A stretch of 64,000 nucleotides of DNA from Ziziphus jujuba (GCF_031755915.1 NC_083379.1:19540001-19604000), one strand, 5' to 3'; shown: positions 17,806 through 31,470, counted from the stretch's first letter. Numbers and translations: made by a program. The notes: generated from the letters alone by a model not told the origin.

Positions 17806-20800
17806 GCTTATCGGTTTGTTTATAAGTTGAAAACTAAATTCATATAAAAATAAAAAAAAAAACTCGGCTCAATTTCAACAAAAACCAAACTGGGCTTTGA
17901 TGTGGACGCCTAGTAATAGGAATCGATATGGAAAGGGCATTGGACCTTGGACTTTGGTACCCAAAGGTGTTCCAATTCGATGAAACAAACGACATGCAGC
18001 TTTTCAGGCTTCTCCGCTTGTTTGTTTGGATTGGGTCACCGAATTTCCATCTCTTCTCCATGTATAAAGAATTTTTCTTTTTTTCTCTCTTTTCCTTCTT
18101 TTTTTTTTTTATTTTTTCTGGGTAATATTCTCCATATATAAAGAATTAGTCGGGGACAGGTATAAAAAATATTACGGTTAGCCATTTGTCAAATTTCTTG
18201 CTTCAGATTCCGAATATGCAAATAAATGCAGTGCATGTTTTTAGGCCTTGCAATTGTTTTTGCACCTAATTAAGCTCCAGGCATTTTTTTTTTTTTTTGC
18301 CCTGCCAAGAAAAGCTCTAAGCGATCTTTGTGTTTCTTACCACACAATCAAAAATTGAACCAGGAAATTATGAACACTATCGATTCCATTTGTTCATTTA
18401 AGTTCGGAATAGAAATTTTTGGAGTAAAGGCTTAGCGATACGCATTTATAGAATTTGCCAAGAATATGTTATATATATATATTAGTAAGTAGGAATTGAA
18501 GGAATTTTTTTTTTTTATTGAATTGAGATTAAGAATAAATAAGATAATAATTAATCCAGTTTTGTCTTTTATATTAATCGAAATGAACTAATGTTTTTTA
18601 AAATAATTAATCATAAATATAATTTACCATATTATATATTGATTTTTGAATGAAGCAAAATGATTTAAATTATATAAGTATTTTATCCATTCATTTTACA
18701 AAAACTTCATCAAATTAATTTATCATATTATTAATATTAATTATCAAAATTATATGTATTAATCTAGACATCTAGAAAAATACATATATAATTGTAATAT
18801 TATTAAATATATATATATATATATATATGATAAAATAACTAAAATATTGATAGGACTGCTCTTAGATCCTTTCCGCAACCTAAAGTGGTTTTGCCTAGGA
18901 AAATCATACAAAATTTCCTATCGAAAATCTAATAAAACTTCCTTATAATTGGATGTAACCCAACAATACAGATAAGATAAGATAAATGTTTTTTTATGGA
19001 ATTCTACCAAAATGATCAGTCAAAAATATATAAGTCAGACATATTATATTAATCCACTAAAGCAATTAAAGAAGTACAATGAACCAGTGCAACATATTGA
19101 AAGTGCTCAATATACTGTATACATCAAAATTTAATGAAAGAAATAATATTTACTATTATTAGAATCAAATAAAAAAAAACAATACATTAGCAGCGAAATA
19201 CTACACAAACAACAAAGATGTCTAAACATGATGGACATAACCTCTAAGCTTAGGCCTAAAAGTACAATTTAGATACAAATTATGAGATAAGTTTAACAAG
19301 TAGAATAAAATAATAATACGAAAACAATCATTTATCTATTAAAAATATTTTCTTAAAATCTAACATCTACTCTTTTGAAAGTTTCTTTATTTTGGAAAAT
19401 GTCTTTCAAAACTACCATGAATTTTTTCCAAAAAATATAACAAATTTCATATTGCATATGAGCATATTTGTAAATATAATGCTAGTCATAACTTTCGGTA
19501 CTTAAATAAATAATTTATACTTTTCAAAATTAACCTATAAACAAAAGTAATAGTTTCATAAACATAATAGACATAATACTAGAACCTCCATACCAAATCC
19601 TATCATATGATTCTTAGTATCCTAAGGCATTACAGAGCCAATAAGGGAGGGAAAATTTGTGATATGACTCTCAGAGTTCGTAATGCATCACAAAATTGGG
19701 ACCTTTTAACCAGCTTTTCTATATCACGTGATAATAGCAAGGAGTTGAGTAATATATATATATATATATATAATCATAATCATAATTGTATTCATAACTG
19801 AATCCATATTTATATCTATAACCTTCGTATTGCTTGGCACATATTATCACTAATTCATATCTTACATATTTCCCATAACAAACATAATTTCTTTTCCTAT
19901 ATTTACACTAAAAAGCTCAATGTAACTATTTGACATATTATATGCAAATCATATATAAATAACTTAAATAAAATAACCAAATCATAAATATTTATTTCAT
20001 GCAAAAAAATTTACCACGTAAAATTATATAGGACTAATCAATCTAACTACCAAAACTTCTTAAATACCAAGATACACAATTTTACAATGAGGATATTAAA
20101 ATTCAAATATAGTTAAAAACTTATTAAAAATCACATGATATGATAACTTTTACATATATTCATATATATGAACCTATATAATTATATACCCAAAGTTTGT
20201 ATAAAATTTCGAAAGCCATGAACTATCAATTAAGATACCCTAAAAATATTTAGGAAAATAAATCTACTCACAGATGTTGATTTTCACTCTAACTCCTCTA
20301 TAGGATCATTTCTAGTCTTAGTACAGGTACCTATAATATAATAAAAATATTTTTTAAGCTTCAAGAATCAAGCTAAAGGCATTGATGAGTACCAAATATC
20401 TTTACATACTTTATACAACTTTCAATTCATATAAATTAAACAAAGAAGGGCATAATTATATTGCAAGCATTTAGGACTTGGTACCCAAAATTTAAATTTT
20501 TCACTTGAAAACCAATTTTATGAAATTGTACCCTCTAAAGGATCCTATCAACACCTAATTATATAAATCCAACTTCAATTTTGTCGAATTTTGCTCAAAC
20601 ACAGTTCAATTTTATCCGAAATTTAACTAATTAATCCAAAAATGAAAAAATTATCAAACAAAGTCCAAAATTTATAAACTTTACATCAATGGAAAGCCTA
20701 AGAGATAGGTAAAAAAATAATGAATTTAAATCTGACAATGTATCATGTTGAACCGTGTTCATATCGTATTGTGTTGTATTAGTGTTAAATTTTTTTAACC

Positions 20801-22424
20801 CAAGGAAAGGAAATCAATTGAGACTCTGTAGTAGCGGTGTGAATACAACCCATTAAGCTTTCATATTAAGATATATTGACCCAAACTTATTCATTAAATT
20901 TTTGTGTAATACATCTTCCAACCATTAACCCATTAAGCATATATACTAAATTTTGATTAGGTACCATAATAATATAATGTAGCCTTTTAAAAAAAAATAT
21001 ATCAAATGAACATGTGTGTTGATAAGCTAAACATCTCAAAATAAATATAAAAGAAAAGAAAAATGAAAATGAAAAAAATACGAAAAGCATCCACATACTA
21101 AAATTCAACATGCATTGATAATTTTCAATTCAAAATATTACAAATTAAATTCATATTAAAAATCCACCGTAGCTAAAGAACACGCATTGCCAATTTAAAA
21201 TATTCAAAAATTACAAACCGAACCAACATTCAAAATATAATATAACTATTAAAAATAATAAATCTAGAACAACATATCACTGTTTAAATTTTCATATAAA
21301 ATTATATTTTGGATAAAATAATTATATTATATAAAATTACAAAAATACTCAATATTAACGAGTCTAATAGGTCTAATGAGTTCCACCTGTCATCACCTAT
21401 TTTCTTAATGGGTCTTATCGGTTAACAATGATATGGACCGAATCCAATATTGTGAATCAAATCCATAAACTATCGTGCAGATTTGTGTCATGTTAATGGG
21501 TTGTGTGACATTTTATCAGACCTAGGTGAACTCATCTTAGTCAAAACATTTGGCTCAAAAATGAACAAAAAATTTTGGCCAAACGTCAAATCAATATACT
21601 ACAAATGGCATGGAATTTAGTAAAATAAAGACCATATTCAGACTTAGGATGTCCAAATTTAGTGGACTAGGATAGTCACATGGTTTAAAAGTAGCTGAAA
21701 TCCAGTGATTGGAGCAATGCAACCGTCTACTTTCCAACCTGATCCCAGTGCATGGGTCACCATTCCAGCACCAAAAGGTGGTTTACAACATGGTAGGGGC
21801 GGTAAGAATTAGCTTGGCTAGAAATGAGGTCGATTTGTCCAAAATTCAATAGAGAGAAAGGATGGTGCATTGCCGGATTTGAATCACCAATCCCAGCGCA
21901 TCAATTACCAAATCACCATGAAATTTCAATGACTGAATGGACAATCAACGAGCTTTCTAGTGATTTGGCATGTGGTGCTTTGTTTGATCAAAAAGTAGAT
22001 CAATTCCAATAAAATCCAAGAAGGAAGAGGGTGGATCTAAGTTGGTTCAACAGGTAGTGTAAGTGGGTTTGTTGGTCCACTTGGGGTTTTGGGGGATATT
22101 TTAGGTAATTTGTTATTTGTTTCTTGTTGGGCATGATCTCCAAGGTATATAAAGGGTCTTGGATCACTAACAAACAAAAATTCGAGAATGCTTTGAATAC
22201 TGATATAATATTAATGATCGAAACTTCTTGAAACTATGACTTTATAACTATAGTTTGAAATTAGGTGGACTACTAGTTTATGAGCTTGTATATACATACT
22301 CTACATAAAAGGTATAAGAGTCAAAGCAAAAATCATCTCCAAGAAAATGTTAAATTTGATCCCATACAAAAGTTCAATTCGATCAAATTTAATCAACTTT
22401 AATCAAACTAAGGTTTAAAATTTC
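17806..22424. other. Intergenic between the inverted repeats
   Basis: AT-rich with TA microsatellites (about 18,806-18,828 and 19,751-19,772). A less AT-rich patch at 17,870-18,070 carries short open frames on both strands without recognisable identity. About 22,140-22,330 has a TATA-like element and a GGTATAAGAGTCAAAGC motif that resembles a decayed tRNA-Met primer site, so an old LTR end may be present. Confidence 0.4.
20728..21525. mobile_element. Possible non-autonomous DNA transposon
   Basis: The left end TCTGACAATGTATCATGTTG and the right end, read in reverse complement AGGTCTGATAAAATGTCACA, look like imperfect terminal inverted repeats. The interior carries GGGTCTTATCGGTTAAC and similar words common in dispersed plant repeats. 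There is no coding capacity and no confirmed target duplication. Confidence 0.35.
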
Positions 22425-23530
22425 AATATCGATGGAAATATCGAAAAATATCGAATATCGATAAAAATTTACAAAAAATGATGGAAATTTATTTCAAAAA
22501 AATTTAAATTTTTGTTGAAACTTTAACATTGGCTTATTTAAACAATCAATTATTAAATTGATTATAAAATTTGCGAAAATATTAAATAGACATTATATTT
22601 GTTTTAATCAATTTAATTTAACGTAAACGGTAATGATCATAAATAAATTATTATTAATAAAAATATACAAAGAAGTATATATTTGATAAATTGTTTATTA
22701 ATTCAGATAAAATAATCATTACAATTATGTTATATTTCATAAATATCATTTCAATACTCATAAAACTTTTAGATAGTTGAAAATCATTAGTATCTTTCTC
22801 GTTCTCATTTTGAAATGTGAAATGTGAAAAGTAATAATTAAAAAATATATCTCCTTAATAATTTTTTTTATGTAATTATTAATATGTCAACCATAAGGAT
22901 TTTGTATTAAATATATTTGTTCTTGATGTTTAGTATAATATATTCTATCATCTTTTTATTTTTATCTACTTAATGTTATTAATTTACATGCTATCAATAT
23001 TAATTATATCTAATATTACATTTTCGTGTTATTATTTTTCATTCATATATAATAAATTTGTAACTTGTAATTATGGGATTCTAATGAATCCATCTTATAC
23101 AAAATGTATAACAAGTATATATATTATATCAATGAATATAACTTATTAAGGTTATTAAATTCAATTCACTTTGTTTTATTTATATCATTAAATATTTAAA
23201 AAACAATTAAAAAGTTAAAAAAATTATTAAATTTAATTTGATAAAATAATATTTCTAAACATCAATAATATTTTTGAATTTTTTATAAAAAATTTCATAA
23301 ATATTTTCAAAACTTTCATGCAAATTTCGGAAATTTCCAAAATTTCGATAGATATTATAAATTTTTTAACCAAATTGTTAAGGATTTAGTGAAATTTTGG
23401 TAATTTCAATAGATATTATGGATATTCTACTAATTTTCATTTGCAACCTAAATTTTATTTCAACTCTTTAAAAAAAATAAAAATTTAGAGAAAATTTTGA
23501 AGATATTTCGAATATTTTAAATCTTGAATC
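22425..23530 (-). repeat. 1.1-kb AT-rich dispersed repeat, copy 2
   Basis: Inverted relative to copy 1 (16,650-17,805). Starts near ATATCGATGGAAATATCGAA and ends near ATATTTTAAATCTTGAATC. Divergence between copies is easily visible by eye, with many substitutions and small indels, so the two insertions or duplications are old. Confidence 0.65.
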
Positions 23531-24798
23531 AAACCATCTTAAATTTAAAAGTACGAGTATTTTTCTCATGATAGGTAGTTACAAACATATATGCAAGGGT
23601 AGAAAGAAACAAACATAAACAAAGAACAACTTACAAATTTTTTTTTTTTTTAAGAAAGAAATAAATAAAGATAGAAAAAGTTAAAGTGAGGATAAATAAA
23701 AAAAGAAAATTAATAACAAAACAAAAAAGGAAACGGAAGATAAAAGAAAAAGAAAAAAAATAAACAAAAACAAAAACTGCTACAAAATAATTATAACAAA
23801 AAAAAAAAAAAACTGACGCAGAATATTAAAAAAAAATTAAAAATGAAAAAGGCATTTGAATAATTTTGTCTCATCATTTAATTTAATCTGGTTAGCATAA
23901 GACAATTGTTTGTGTGGGAGGGTCAAGATTTTTTAACCATATATACTGCCGCATCAAATATAAATTTAGAATTATTTTGTTTCAATTTTAATTCTTATCC
24001 TGACTAGCAAACGGGCCTCAAGGAATTGGGATAAACCAAATTATCGTTCAATATTCTATCGCCGAAGAAAAATATTTTTTAGTAAATAGAATCCGCACGC
24101 TACTGTAGGCACTCTCCGCACACAAAAACAAGTGAATGTGAGAAAGGACGAAGAATGAGTAACAATATGCATACAGCCCATTGAGCCCAATGGCAGTAAT
24201 GACCCTTATAAAAATATGTCGGAAACGAGTTTAGTGAACTTTCGACATGAAAAGTTGGAATGAAGCAAAAAAAAAATTATATAAAAAATAAAAAACTAAA
24301 GTAAAACATAAAAAAATAATAATAATAATAAAAAAAAGAAGTTGGAAAGTATTCTCTAATTTCAAACATATTAACTTTTTTATTTTTTTTGGAATATCAA
24401 ACTGATATTTTAGCATTTATTTTTTGGCTTTAAAGTTTATTTTGACTTTTTGTATTAATTTGAAACCATACAAATCATTTGATGCATCTTTTTCAATCGG
24501 CAGCCTTTTGATGGTTTATTTCCTTTTAATCTAATTAATTAGTTTTCCTTTGTTAAATAATCTCCTATATTTTTTATCAACTTCATTTGCCGCTAACAAA
24601 CCCTATAATTTGACTGCACGCAACTCGATCGGGTTGAAGAAGTCAAATTTTAATTACTTTGGCACATGTGATTATTGGATATTAATTTCATACGTAAATG
24701 CCGGTGGATTCTCAATCCTACCATACACGTCACCTGCGAAATGAGCTACTAGCTAGCCATCTTAATTTTTTTCTTTTTTTTTTTTTTAATAAGTGTAC

Positions 24799-24856
<58 letters not shown>

Positions 24857-25641
24857 TTTTGGGTAATAATATATAGCTATCTATATACCTCAAAATTATT
24901 TTTTCATGTGTACTGTTATCCTAGCAACAAAGTATATGATCTTGAAAATATACTGTACGTGTAAACATATCAAATTTTTAGTTTCTTATATTCTTCACCA
25001 TTTTGTTAACTTTTTAAAATTAAATTACAATGTAACAATTTACTCGATATTATTAGTTTCAGATAATTAATTTAGAGCTTTTAGTTGTTTGTATTTATAT
25101 GATTATTATTTTTTTGTTTCCAATTTATTTGCTAAACTCTTCTATTATAATGCCATTTTTTCTATTTCTTTAAACTATAATAAAATAATGATTTATTGCA
25201 CTATTATTCTCTGAACTTGCCCTCTGACTTTTTAAATTGGTGCTTGCACTCTTTGAACTTTAAAAAATATGCACCATAACGCCAAAAAAAAAAAAAAAAA
25301 AAGTGTTAACATTGTTTGGGTTTTTTTGCTGTTAAATATCACATGCAATTTACATGGGTACTGGAAAAAGAGATAAAATAGTCATTTTTAAATTGTTTTG
25401 CACCAATGTCCCTTAAATTACGCAAAAAAACTGCAAACTGCCTCTTATAGCAAAAAGGAAAAAAATTAATTCCCCAAAAAAAATTAATTCCCAAAATAAA
25501 TCAGAAAAATCCATAAAAATTTAAAGCATTCAAAACTTTACCATCTCATCCGGTACAAAACTTTAAAAACAAAACTTAGGTTAAAGTTTTATTTTTTTGA
25601 AATCTGGATTTTATCTTGTATTTTTTATGTCATCATTATTG
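23531..25641. other. Intergenic AT-rich DNA
   Basis: No gene supported. It contains poly-A and poly-T runs and purine-rich tracts (23,640-23,830). Confidence 0.45.
24801..24856. repeat. Compound microsatellite (CT)n(TA)n
   Basis: About 15 CT units run directly into about 13 TA units. A short open frame that crosses it is an artefact of the repeat. Confidence 0.95.
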
Positions 25642-25646
25642 TCTAC
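25642..25646. repeat. Target site duplication TCTAC (left)
   Basis: TCTAC stands directly before the left LTR and again directly after the right LTR at 40,302-40,306, marking the insertion of the Tat-type element. Confidence 0.85.
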
Positions 25647-26343
25647 TGTTGATGCTGAAATTTGGATAATTTCCACTCAGGCGAAATGCTGATGCGGCAA
25701 CTAGAATGCATGTTATGGAACTGCGAAACAAAAGACAGAAGGGCAAAGTAACCTTGGCACCGATGTGGTACCGGCCAAAGGCACTCCGATGCTCAAGTCA
25801 AATCACAAACTCACAGTCTTTTTAAGGACTCAATAACTGTAATTGATAATATTTTTTTTACCATACCTTGAACGGAGGTGCGTCCTCCTTCTTTAATAAT
25901 GGATTGGATTATATTATTTAGTTGATAATAATATCCCATGATGATTTTTTGGGAATTTTGTTGTCCCATTTTGACTTCCATTTGAATTCTGTTTGAAATG
26001 ATTCTGCGAGATTTTGACTTATCTTGATTGGATCCTCTTTTCTTTTAGGATTCGAAAATTCCGATATTTTCTCAAGTATTGTTTTTTTGTTTCTGTACTC
26101 CTTCTGGGTAGTTCTGCTTTTATATCGGATCTCGCAACATTGCATCTCACCTTTGGATAATTTGTCTCGGTTAAGATGCCCGAGATTAATTGTTTCGTAT
26201 GTATCGGTCTTTTGACCCAAGTCATCCCCTTTTAATCGAGGCATTATAGCTATTAGGATATTACCGTTGACGTTGCTATTTATTAGACAGACTTTGCTAA
26301 CGTGTCTTGCAACGTGTCCTTATCGAATTATTTTACCCATGCA
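25647..26343 (-). repeat. 3' LTR of the Tat-type element
   Basis: 697 bp; on the plus strand it begins TGTTGATGCTGAAATTTGG and ends TTTTACCCATGCA (TG...CA on the element's own strand too). It matches 39,617-40,301 throughout. In the first 200 bp aligned by eye, roughly one base in ten differs, plus a 12-base gap. Confidence 0.9.
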
Positions 26344-26351
26344 GTAACACA

Positions 26352-26365
26352 CCCCCCCCCCCCCC
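26352..26365 (-). repeat. C14 homopolymer at the polypurine-tract position
   Basis: Fourteen C in a row on the plus strand (G14 on the element's strand) lie 8 bp inside the 3' LTR, where the plus-strand primer (PPT) is expected. The G-run is probably the PPT or an expansion of it. Confidence 0.55.
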
Positions 26366-26808
26366 GGCCCGCGAACTTTTGCGAGTGTAGAGTTACATCA
26401 CTTGGAAGAGTTGTAATATTTTTAAGCGCTTCATTTATCGGCGTCTTTTGGCTTTTTCATTTTTTTTTTTTTTTTTTACTTTTGCTAAAATGATGTTAAC
26501 AATCCCAATCGTTGGATGCACAGAGGACGGTCATAAGCTTTCATAAAGGATATGAAAAACTTTTCTCCTTATATCGTAACTTAAGATTTTGTGGAGCCTT
26601 GTGGAGCCCTAACGAGTGTGGAGCCCTAACCAGAAATTTATTATTTCTTTTCTTGAAACTATGCTGACTGAAGAATATCTGCCGTGGGTCCTTGAGCTTT
26701 TAATCGTTTGGTGCTCCTTTTGACTTCCTGGTTAGTTCTCTAGTCATAACTTTTGATTTTTTTATTTGTTTTTAATCGTTGTGTGTCTGTTTTCCTTCAT
26801 GGCTTAAG

Positions 26809-28786
26809 ATGTCAACTCCAAGGGACAGTGTTGAAACCTTTAGTGAGCATAGGGATTCACCTATTAATAGTAGTGATATGTCTTTTTCTAGTGACGATTC
26901 ATACACCTCTTAAGCCGAAACTAGAACGAAACATACTCATGATCCAATCCTTTCTGACGAACTAGGGGAAGGCAAAGGAGATGAGGAAAATGTTCCTTTA
27001 GCCAAGGACAATAAGGCCGATCCAAATAGCTTTATTTCTATTTATAAAATTGTACATGCGCTAAGCAGTATCCGAACTAGGTGTAGGATACCTAATTCTG
27101 TTAGGTTAACTCCGACCATAAAGGAAGAACGCGCACCCTCGCGTCGTCCTGGATGTGTGTGGTTGTATGAATACTTTTTTGACTTAGGTCTTCATTCCCT
27201 CTTCCTCCTTTTATTCGCAAGTTCTTTTCATACTTCAATCTTTCTCCTGACCAGTTGATGCCCAACACATGGCATGTTCTCTTAGCCACTCAAATTTTGA
27301 TTAACCTTCATAACATTAACCTCTGAAAAAATACTCTTCTACTTTGGTACGAAGTAAGAGAGGATTTCCTGGACTATCGCCGATATATTTTGCATGCCCG
27401 CCAAAATAAGAAACTATTCACCTATACTTCTTCTGTTGACAAATATTGGAAGAAAATATATTTCTTTGTTTCGGGTGAATGGAGTTGCAAGGTCCCAGAT
27501 TCGAGGCCAGTTAGTATAGACTCGAATTTATTTTTTTGTGAGCTTCTCTATCATTTTGCACTTTGGTGTACGAGTTTCCCTCTTTTGGTTTCTGATTGTC
27601 TACATTACTCTTTACAGACCCTAACTTGAACTCTCTTCCGGAGTATTCTGAGGATCAAATTGCAGCTTTAGTTCAACTTGCATTCATCGAAGTTCTTTCT
27701 TTACCCAAGATTCTTACTACTTAGAATTTTGAGAAAGCTGGTCTTCACATGGCTAGTGAGAGAATTGTCGCTGATATGGACCCATTGAAGCTTTAAAAGA
27801 TTAGGGAAGCCAACAAAGCCAACGCCAGGAAAAGGAAAGAAGCCTTTGAAGCATCCCATGCCAAGGAGGTTGCACGCGAGATCCGGTTCTACAATTTTGT
27901 CTAGTTCTTCTACAAACCAAGGGGAAAGAAGTCAACCTTTAAAAAAGTTGAGATCCGAGGGCGTTGGCGACGTTCAAAGCATCTTTCAGTCAGAGACATC
28001 TAATGGAAATGAGGTGGTGGTTACTTTTTCCTAAAGGTTTCTCGATTCGTAAATCGGATCAGGATTTGCTCAGTTTTAGCATGGCTATGCTTCCTTCCGA
28101 GGATGAGAATAAGATGGTAAATTATTCCTCTTCGTCACCTATGAAGCAAGCTGCTGCTCATATGCATTTGATGGCTCAGAACTATGTAGTGGCTGCTGAA
28201 AGGGTTAAGTCCTTTGGAAGACAATGTGAAGAGGTTAACCATCTTAAATACTTCTTTAACTCAAAAGAACCGTGATGTTGAGACTTCATTGCTCGCATTT
28301 AAGGAAAAACTTGCTAAGATGGAGGAGGAGATGTACAAGTTAATATCTGAGCTTGAGCTTACAAAGAGATATTTGATAGAAAAAACAGCCGCAACTAAGG
28401 ATGCCGTTAAAGCATTGGGAGAGAAAATTATGGAAGCCCTGAAACTTTCCAAGGATTTCCAAGGATTGTTTGGACAAGGGGTATGCGGCTAGTATGAGTA
28501 CAAGAAGAAGTACGTGGTTGAGGATCCTCTAGCCACGTCTCCTACTGCCTTTTTGTTAAGTGATGCTGTTTTCAAACTTTTGAATGTCAAGAGTGAAGAT
28601 GAAGTTTCAGGTCTGATTCCTAGCAACATAATTGAAGGAAGATCCGAGATTGCTGCTGATCCAAGGGCAAATACAATGCAACATAGCTCGGTTCCTCCTA
28701 ACTCTGCAGGTCCGAATTCCCTCATTACTATTGGCAAAGATGAGATTCCCGATGCTGCAGCTGAAAATTCTAAACTTGATAAATGA
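26809..28786 (+). pseudogene. Antisense extra ORF of Tat element (PF04195-like)
   Basis: Starting at MSTPRDSVETFSEHRDSPIN, the plus strand holds a broken coding region opposite in direction to gag-pol. Recognisable parts are RIPNSVRLTPTIKEER, WLYEYFFDLG, FPLPPFIRKFFSYFNLSPDQ then LMPNTWHVL, and later KLFTYTSSVDKYWKKIYFFV. This order resembles the 'putative gypsy type transposon' domain (Pfam PF04195) of plant Tat-type elements. The 28,214-28,490 part (KEKLAKMEEEMYKLISELEL) is predicted coiled coil. A TTTACAG acceptor before 27,618 suggests an intron at about 27,540-27,617. Stops (e.g. 26,911) and at least three frameshifts inactivate it. The stop at 28,784-28,786 is probably native. Its function in the family is unknown to me. 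Confidence 0.65.
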
Positions 28787-31470
28787 TGTACCTTCCTTAT
28801 CTTTGGATAAATTTCATGGACACATCCAATTATGTTTGTAGATAAACATAATTTTGTTGTTCTCCTTTATCACTTATGGATCGCTTACGGATAAACATAA
28901 TTTTGTTGCTTTCCTTCATTGCTTATGGATAAACATTGCTTGCCATCTTTGGATTTCTTTTTTTTTCTTTTTGGCTATATATTTATAACCCTCATTGCCA
29001 TGTCAAAGTTACACAGTATTTCTATGAAGGATTGACTTTCATTTTATTATTCAATCAAGCTTTTAATTTGGCAAAATGTGGTGGAACTTAGAAAGTTCCA
29101 CCTTTTGCTCTTGTGCTTGTTTGGGTAATAAAATGATAACCAGATCTTTTGATCTGCACCTTTTTTTTTTTTTTTTTTTTTGGACTTGTCGTTTCTTTCA
29201 TTTTCTATTTCCAAAGCTTGGTTGGATAATAAAAACATTGTCATAGTGTTCTATCGAAGATCAATGCTTCAATTTTAGATGGCTATTCTTCGAGTTTCAA
29301 GAGCATCTTTTGAATAAGGCTTCGAAGTTCTACGCGTTTAAGTTTCTTGGAGAAAAAGGATCCAACTGATGAGTGGATCTAATCATCCGCTTTAGGATGG
29401 CAAACCTTTGTCCTTTGATCTCCGCAGTTACCCCTGGGTAGTTGGTGAAATTGTATGGCATCAAAATTTCTGCCACCTTGTAACCTTTCTGCTTAGAATT
29501 TGTTTTTACACTATAGACTTTTTTGCTTTTAAGAAGTACTCAAATTTGCTATTATAATTATGTCATCCGATCTAGTTTTGTAATTTTATCTGTAAATTGA
29601 ATAAAATTTTATTTTTGTAGTATATGACTTTGTTATGATGTTGTTGTATCTGTGTTGTGGTGTTTTTCGACCTTCACTTTAAGTCAGAAGATTGAGCTAA
29701 CCAAAGGGAATAGCTTATTTTTCATTTTCCAAGCTTTGAACACATTGGTTTGTGCGCTCAAACTTGAAAAGTGATTTTAAGTAATGTCACAACATTTTGT
29801 AACGTTTTGACTTGGTTACTAGTCCTTTCTATGGGACATTGGATGTAACTCTTTTGTTGCTTTTTTATGTCTGGTTAAACCCTTCAAGTTGACTACTGGT
29901 TCGAGCTTGCATTGTCTATAGTCATGTCCGTAACTTCTTGTTATTCCTCTTCGGTGTAACCGAAGTATAGTTTGTTCGATGTGCATTTGCCAAGTTTTTA
30001 TTGACCCAAGCCCACAGCTAGTTTGTTGCTATTTTTTAGCCTAGATTGAATGATCTCTCGCCGAATATGTATGAGCCAAACTATCCTTTACCATACTAAT
30101 CTGAGATTCTTTTAAAGCTTTGATTCGTTGTGGGCCTAGTTATCTCTTATTCGGTGTGTATGTGTCAAACTGATTTTGTCGAGTTATCTATGACCGATTT
30201 GTTGTGATTGTTCAGCAGAAGCCGAATTATCTTTCCCCTGACATGTATCGGCTGATCGATCCCCAATGATACTAGTTCAAGACTAGTTTGTAGTTTTTAT
30301 AAAACTCGAAACCCTTGCATGGGTGTTTTACTCTTGAGCCAAACTTTCCTTGTGCGTGACATTTCAAATCTCTTCTTTTGATAGTATCGAGGTGTCATGA
30401 TTTTTCCAAGGATTATTTAATTTTCATTTATAACCTTTGGAGGATAATCATGACAATAGATATGCTTATCTGGATACGAAAAGACATATGTTATTAAAGG
30501 GCAAAAAAGATGTCAATTACGTGTATGGAGTAGTTCTTCTCTTTTCTTTTCTTTTGTTTTTTAGATGTGTGTTGAGCCATAAATTAGGAGGTCATGCTAA
30601 AGAAGGAATGGAGGCGGTTCATCCTATTGTTATAAATAGGGTGTGACTTCTCGCATTTTGAATATGTCTTCTAATTTGCTCTCTTCTTCTTTTCCTTTCT
30701 TAATCTCAAAAAATGAAAGAGAAGTGATTATTCTGGGTTTTCTTGGCTTGCCTAGGCAATGAGATCATCATTGCCAGTATCTTCTGTGTCTTCACTATAT
30801 TGTGGGGTTGCTCAGGGGATGCTGGCACTGATGATCTTATTCCCTCGGTGAATACCTTTGGGTACTGGCAATGTTGATCTCAACGATCAGAGACTTGTAA
30901 TAGGGTCTCTGGTCTTCTTGGGTGGGCAGATATTTCAGTGGAGAGTGTGGATGGTTTTATCACACTTTTCTTCTGGGAAAACATCCATCTATTGCTTAAA
31001 TTCCAGCATGACTTTGCTGGAGTTTGGGGAGCATAGATAAAAAATATTCCCCACTCCTTCCGGAAGGGCCAGGGGGGTATTTTTTATCGTACAAGGAGGT
31101 GGCATCAACCTCAGCTTTGTGTTTTTCATCTTCTTAGGGATTTCTTTGGGAAGGAGGTTATCCTTTCCTTTCTACCCGTCCAAAATGAAAGCCATAGAAG
31201 ACATGAAATATCCCTTTCTTTTTTTCCCTTCCTTGTCCGAAGTAAAAAGCCATAGAAGACATGAAACTTTTTTTTATATATATATCCGATGTATACCTAG
31301 CGTTTTGGGTTTTGTAGCTTTTTCTTGTAAATTTTGTTGATAATAAATAAAAGTTTATTTTTTCTTTACTTCTGTTGTGTCCAAATAAATCCTGTTGCAA
31401 TTTTATTACTTTAAAGAATGTAAATACATTGATCACATTTTGTAGCTCTTCGATTTCAGAAGAATGACGT
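28787..31470. other. Untranslated internal region of the Tat-type element
   Basis: 2.7 kb between the antisense ORF and the end of pol, with no supported coding region. It holds a poly-T run at about 29,161-29,180 and degenerate tandem repeats at 29,940-30,265. Confidence 0.6.
29940..30265. repeat. Degenerate tandem repeat, about 87 bp period
   Basis: The motifs GATGTGCAT (29,978), AATATGTAT (30,064), GGTGTGTAT (30,153) and GACATGTAT (30,240) recur at 86-89 bp, each preceded by a CGAA or TCGG word and followed by a CCAA- or TCAA-type word. GTTTGTTGCT, ATTCGTTGTG and ATTTGTTGTG also recur in register. About four diverged units. Confidence 0.5.

Noticed and set aside
17928..18141. Open frames with LGLWYPK-like text, possible copia RNase H relic
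   Set aside because: Only about ten residues resemble copia RNase H and the following text does not match, so it is too short to call.
22140..22330. Possible LTR end with TATA box and tRNA-Met primer site
   Set aside because: The motif GGTATAAGAGTCAAAGC is imperfect and no matching LTR, internal region or target duplication was found.
24698..24964. 88-codon open frame
   Set aside because: Created by the CT and TA microsatellites it spans.
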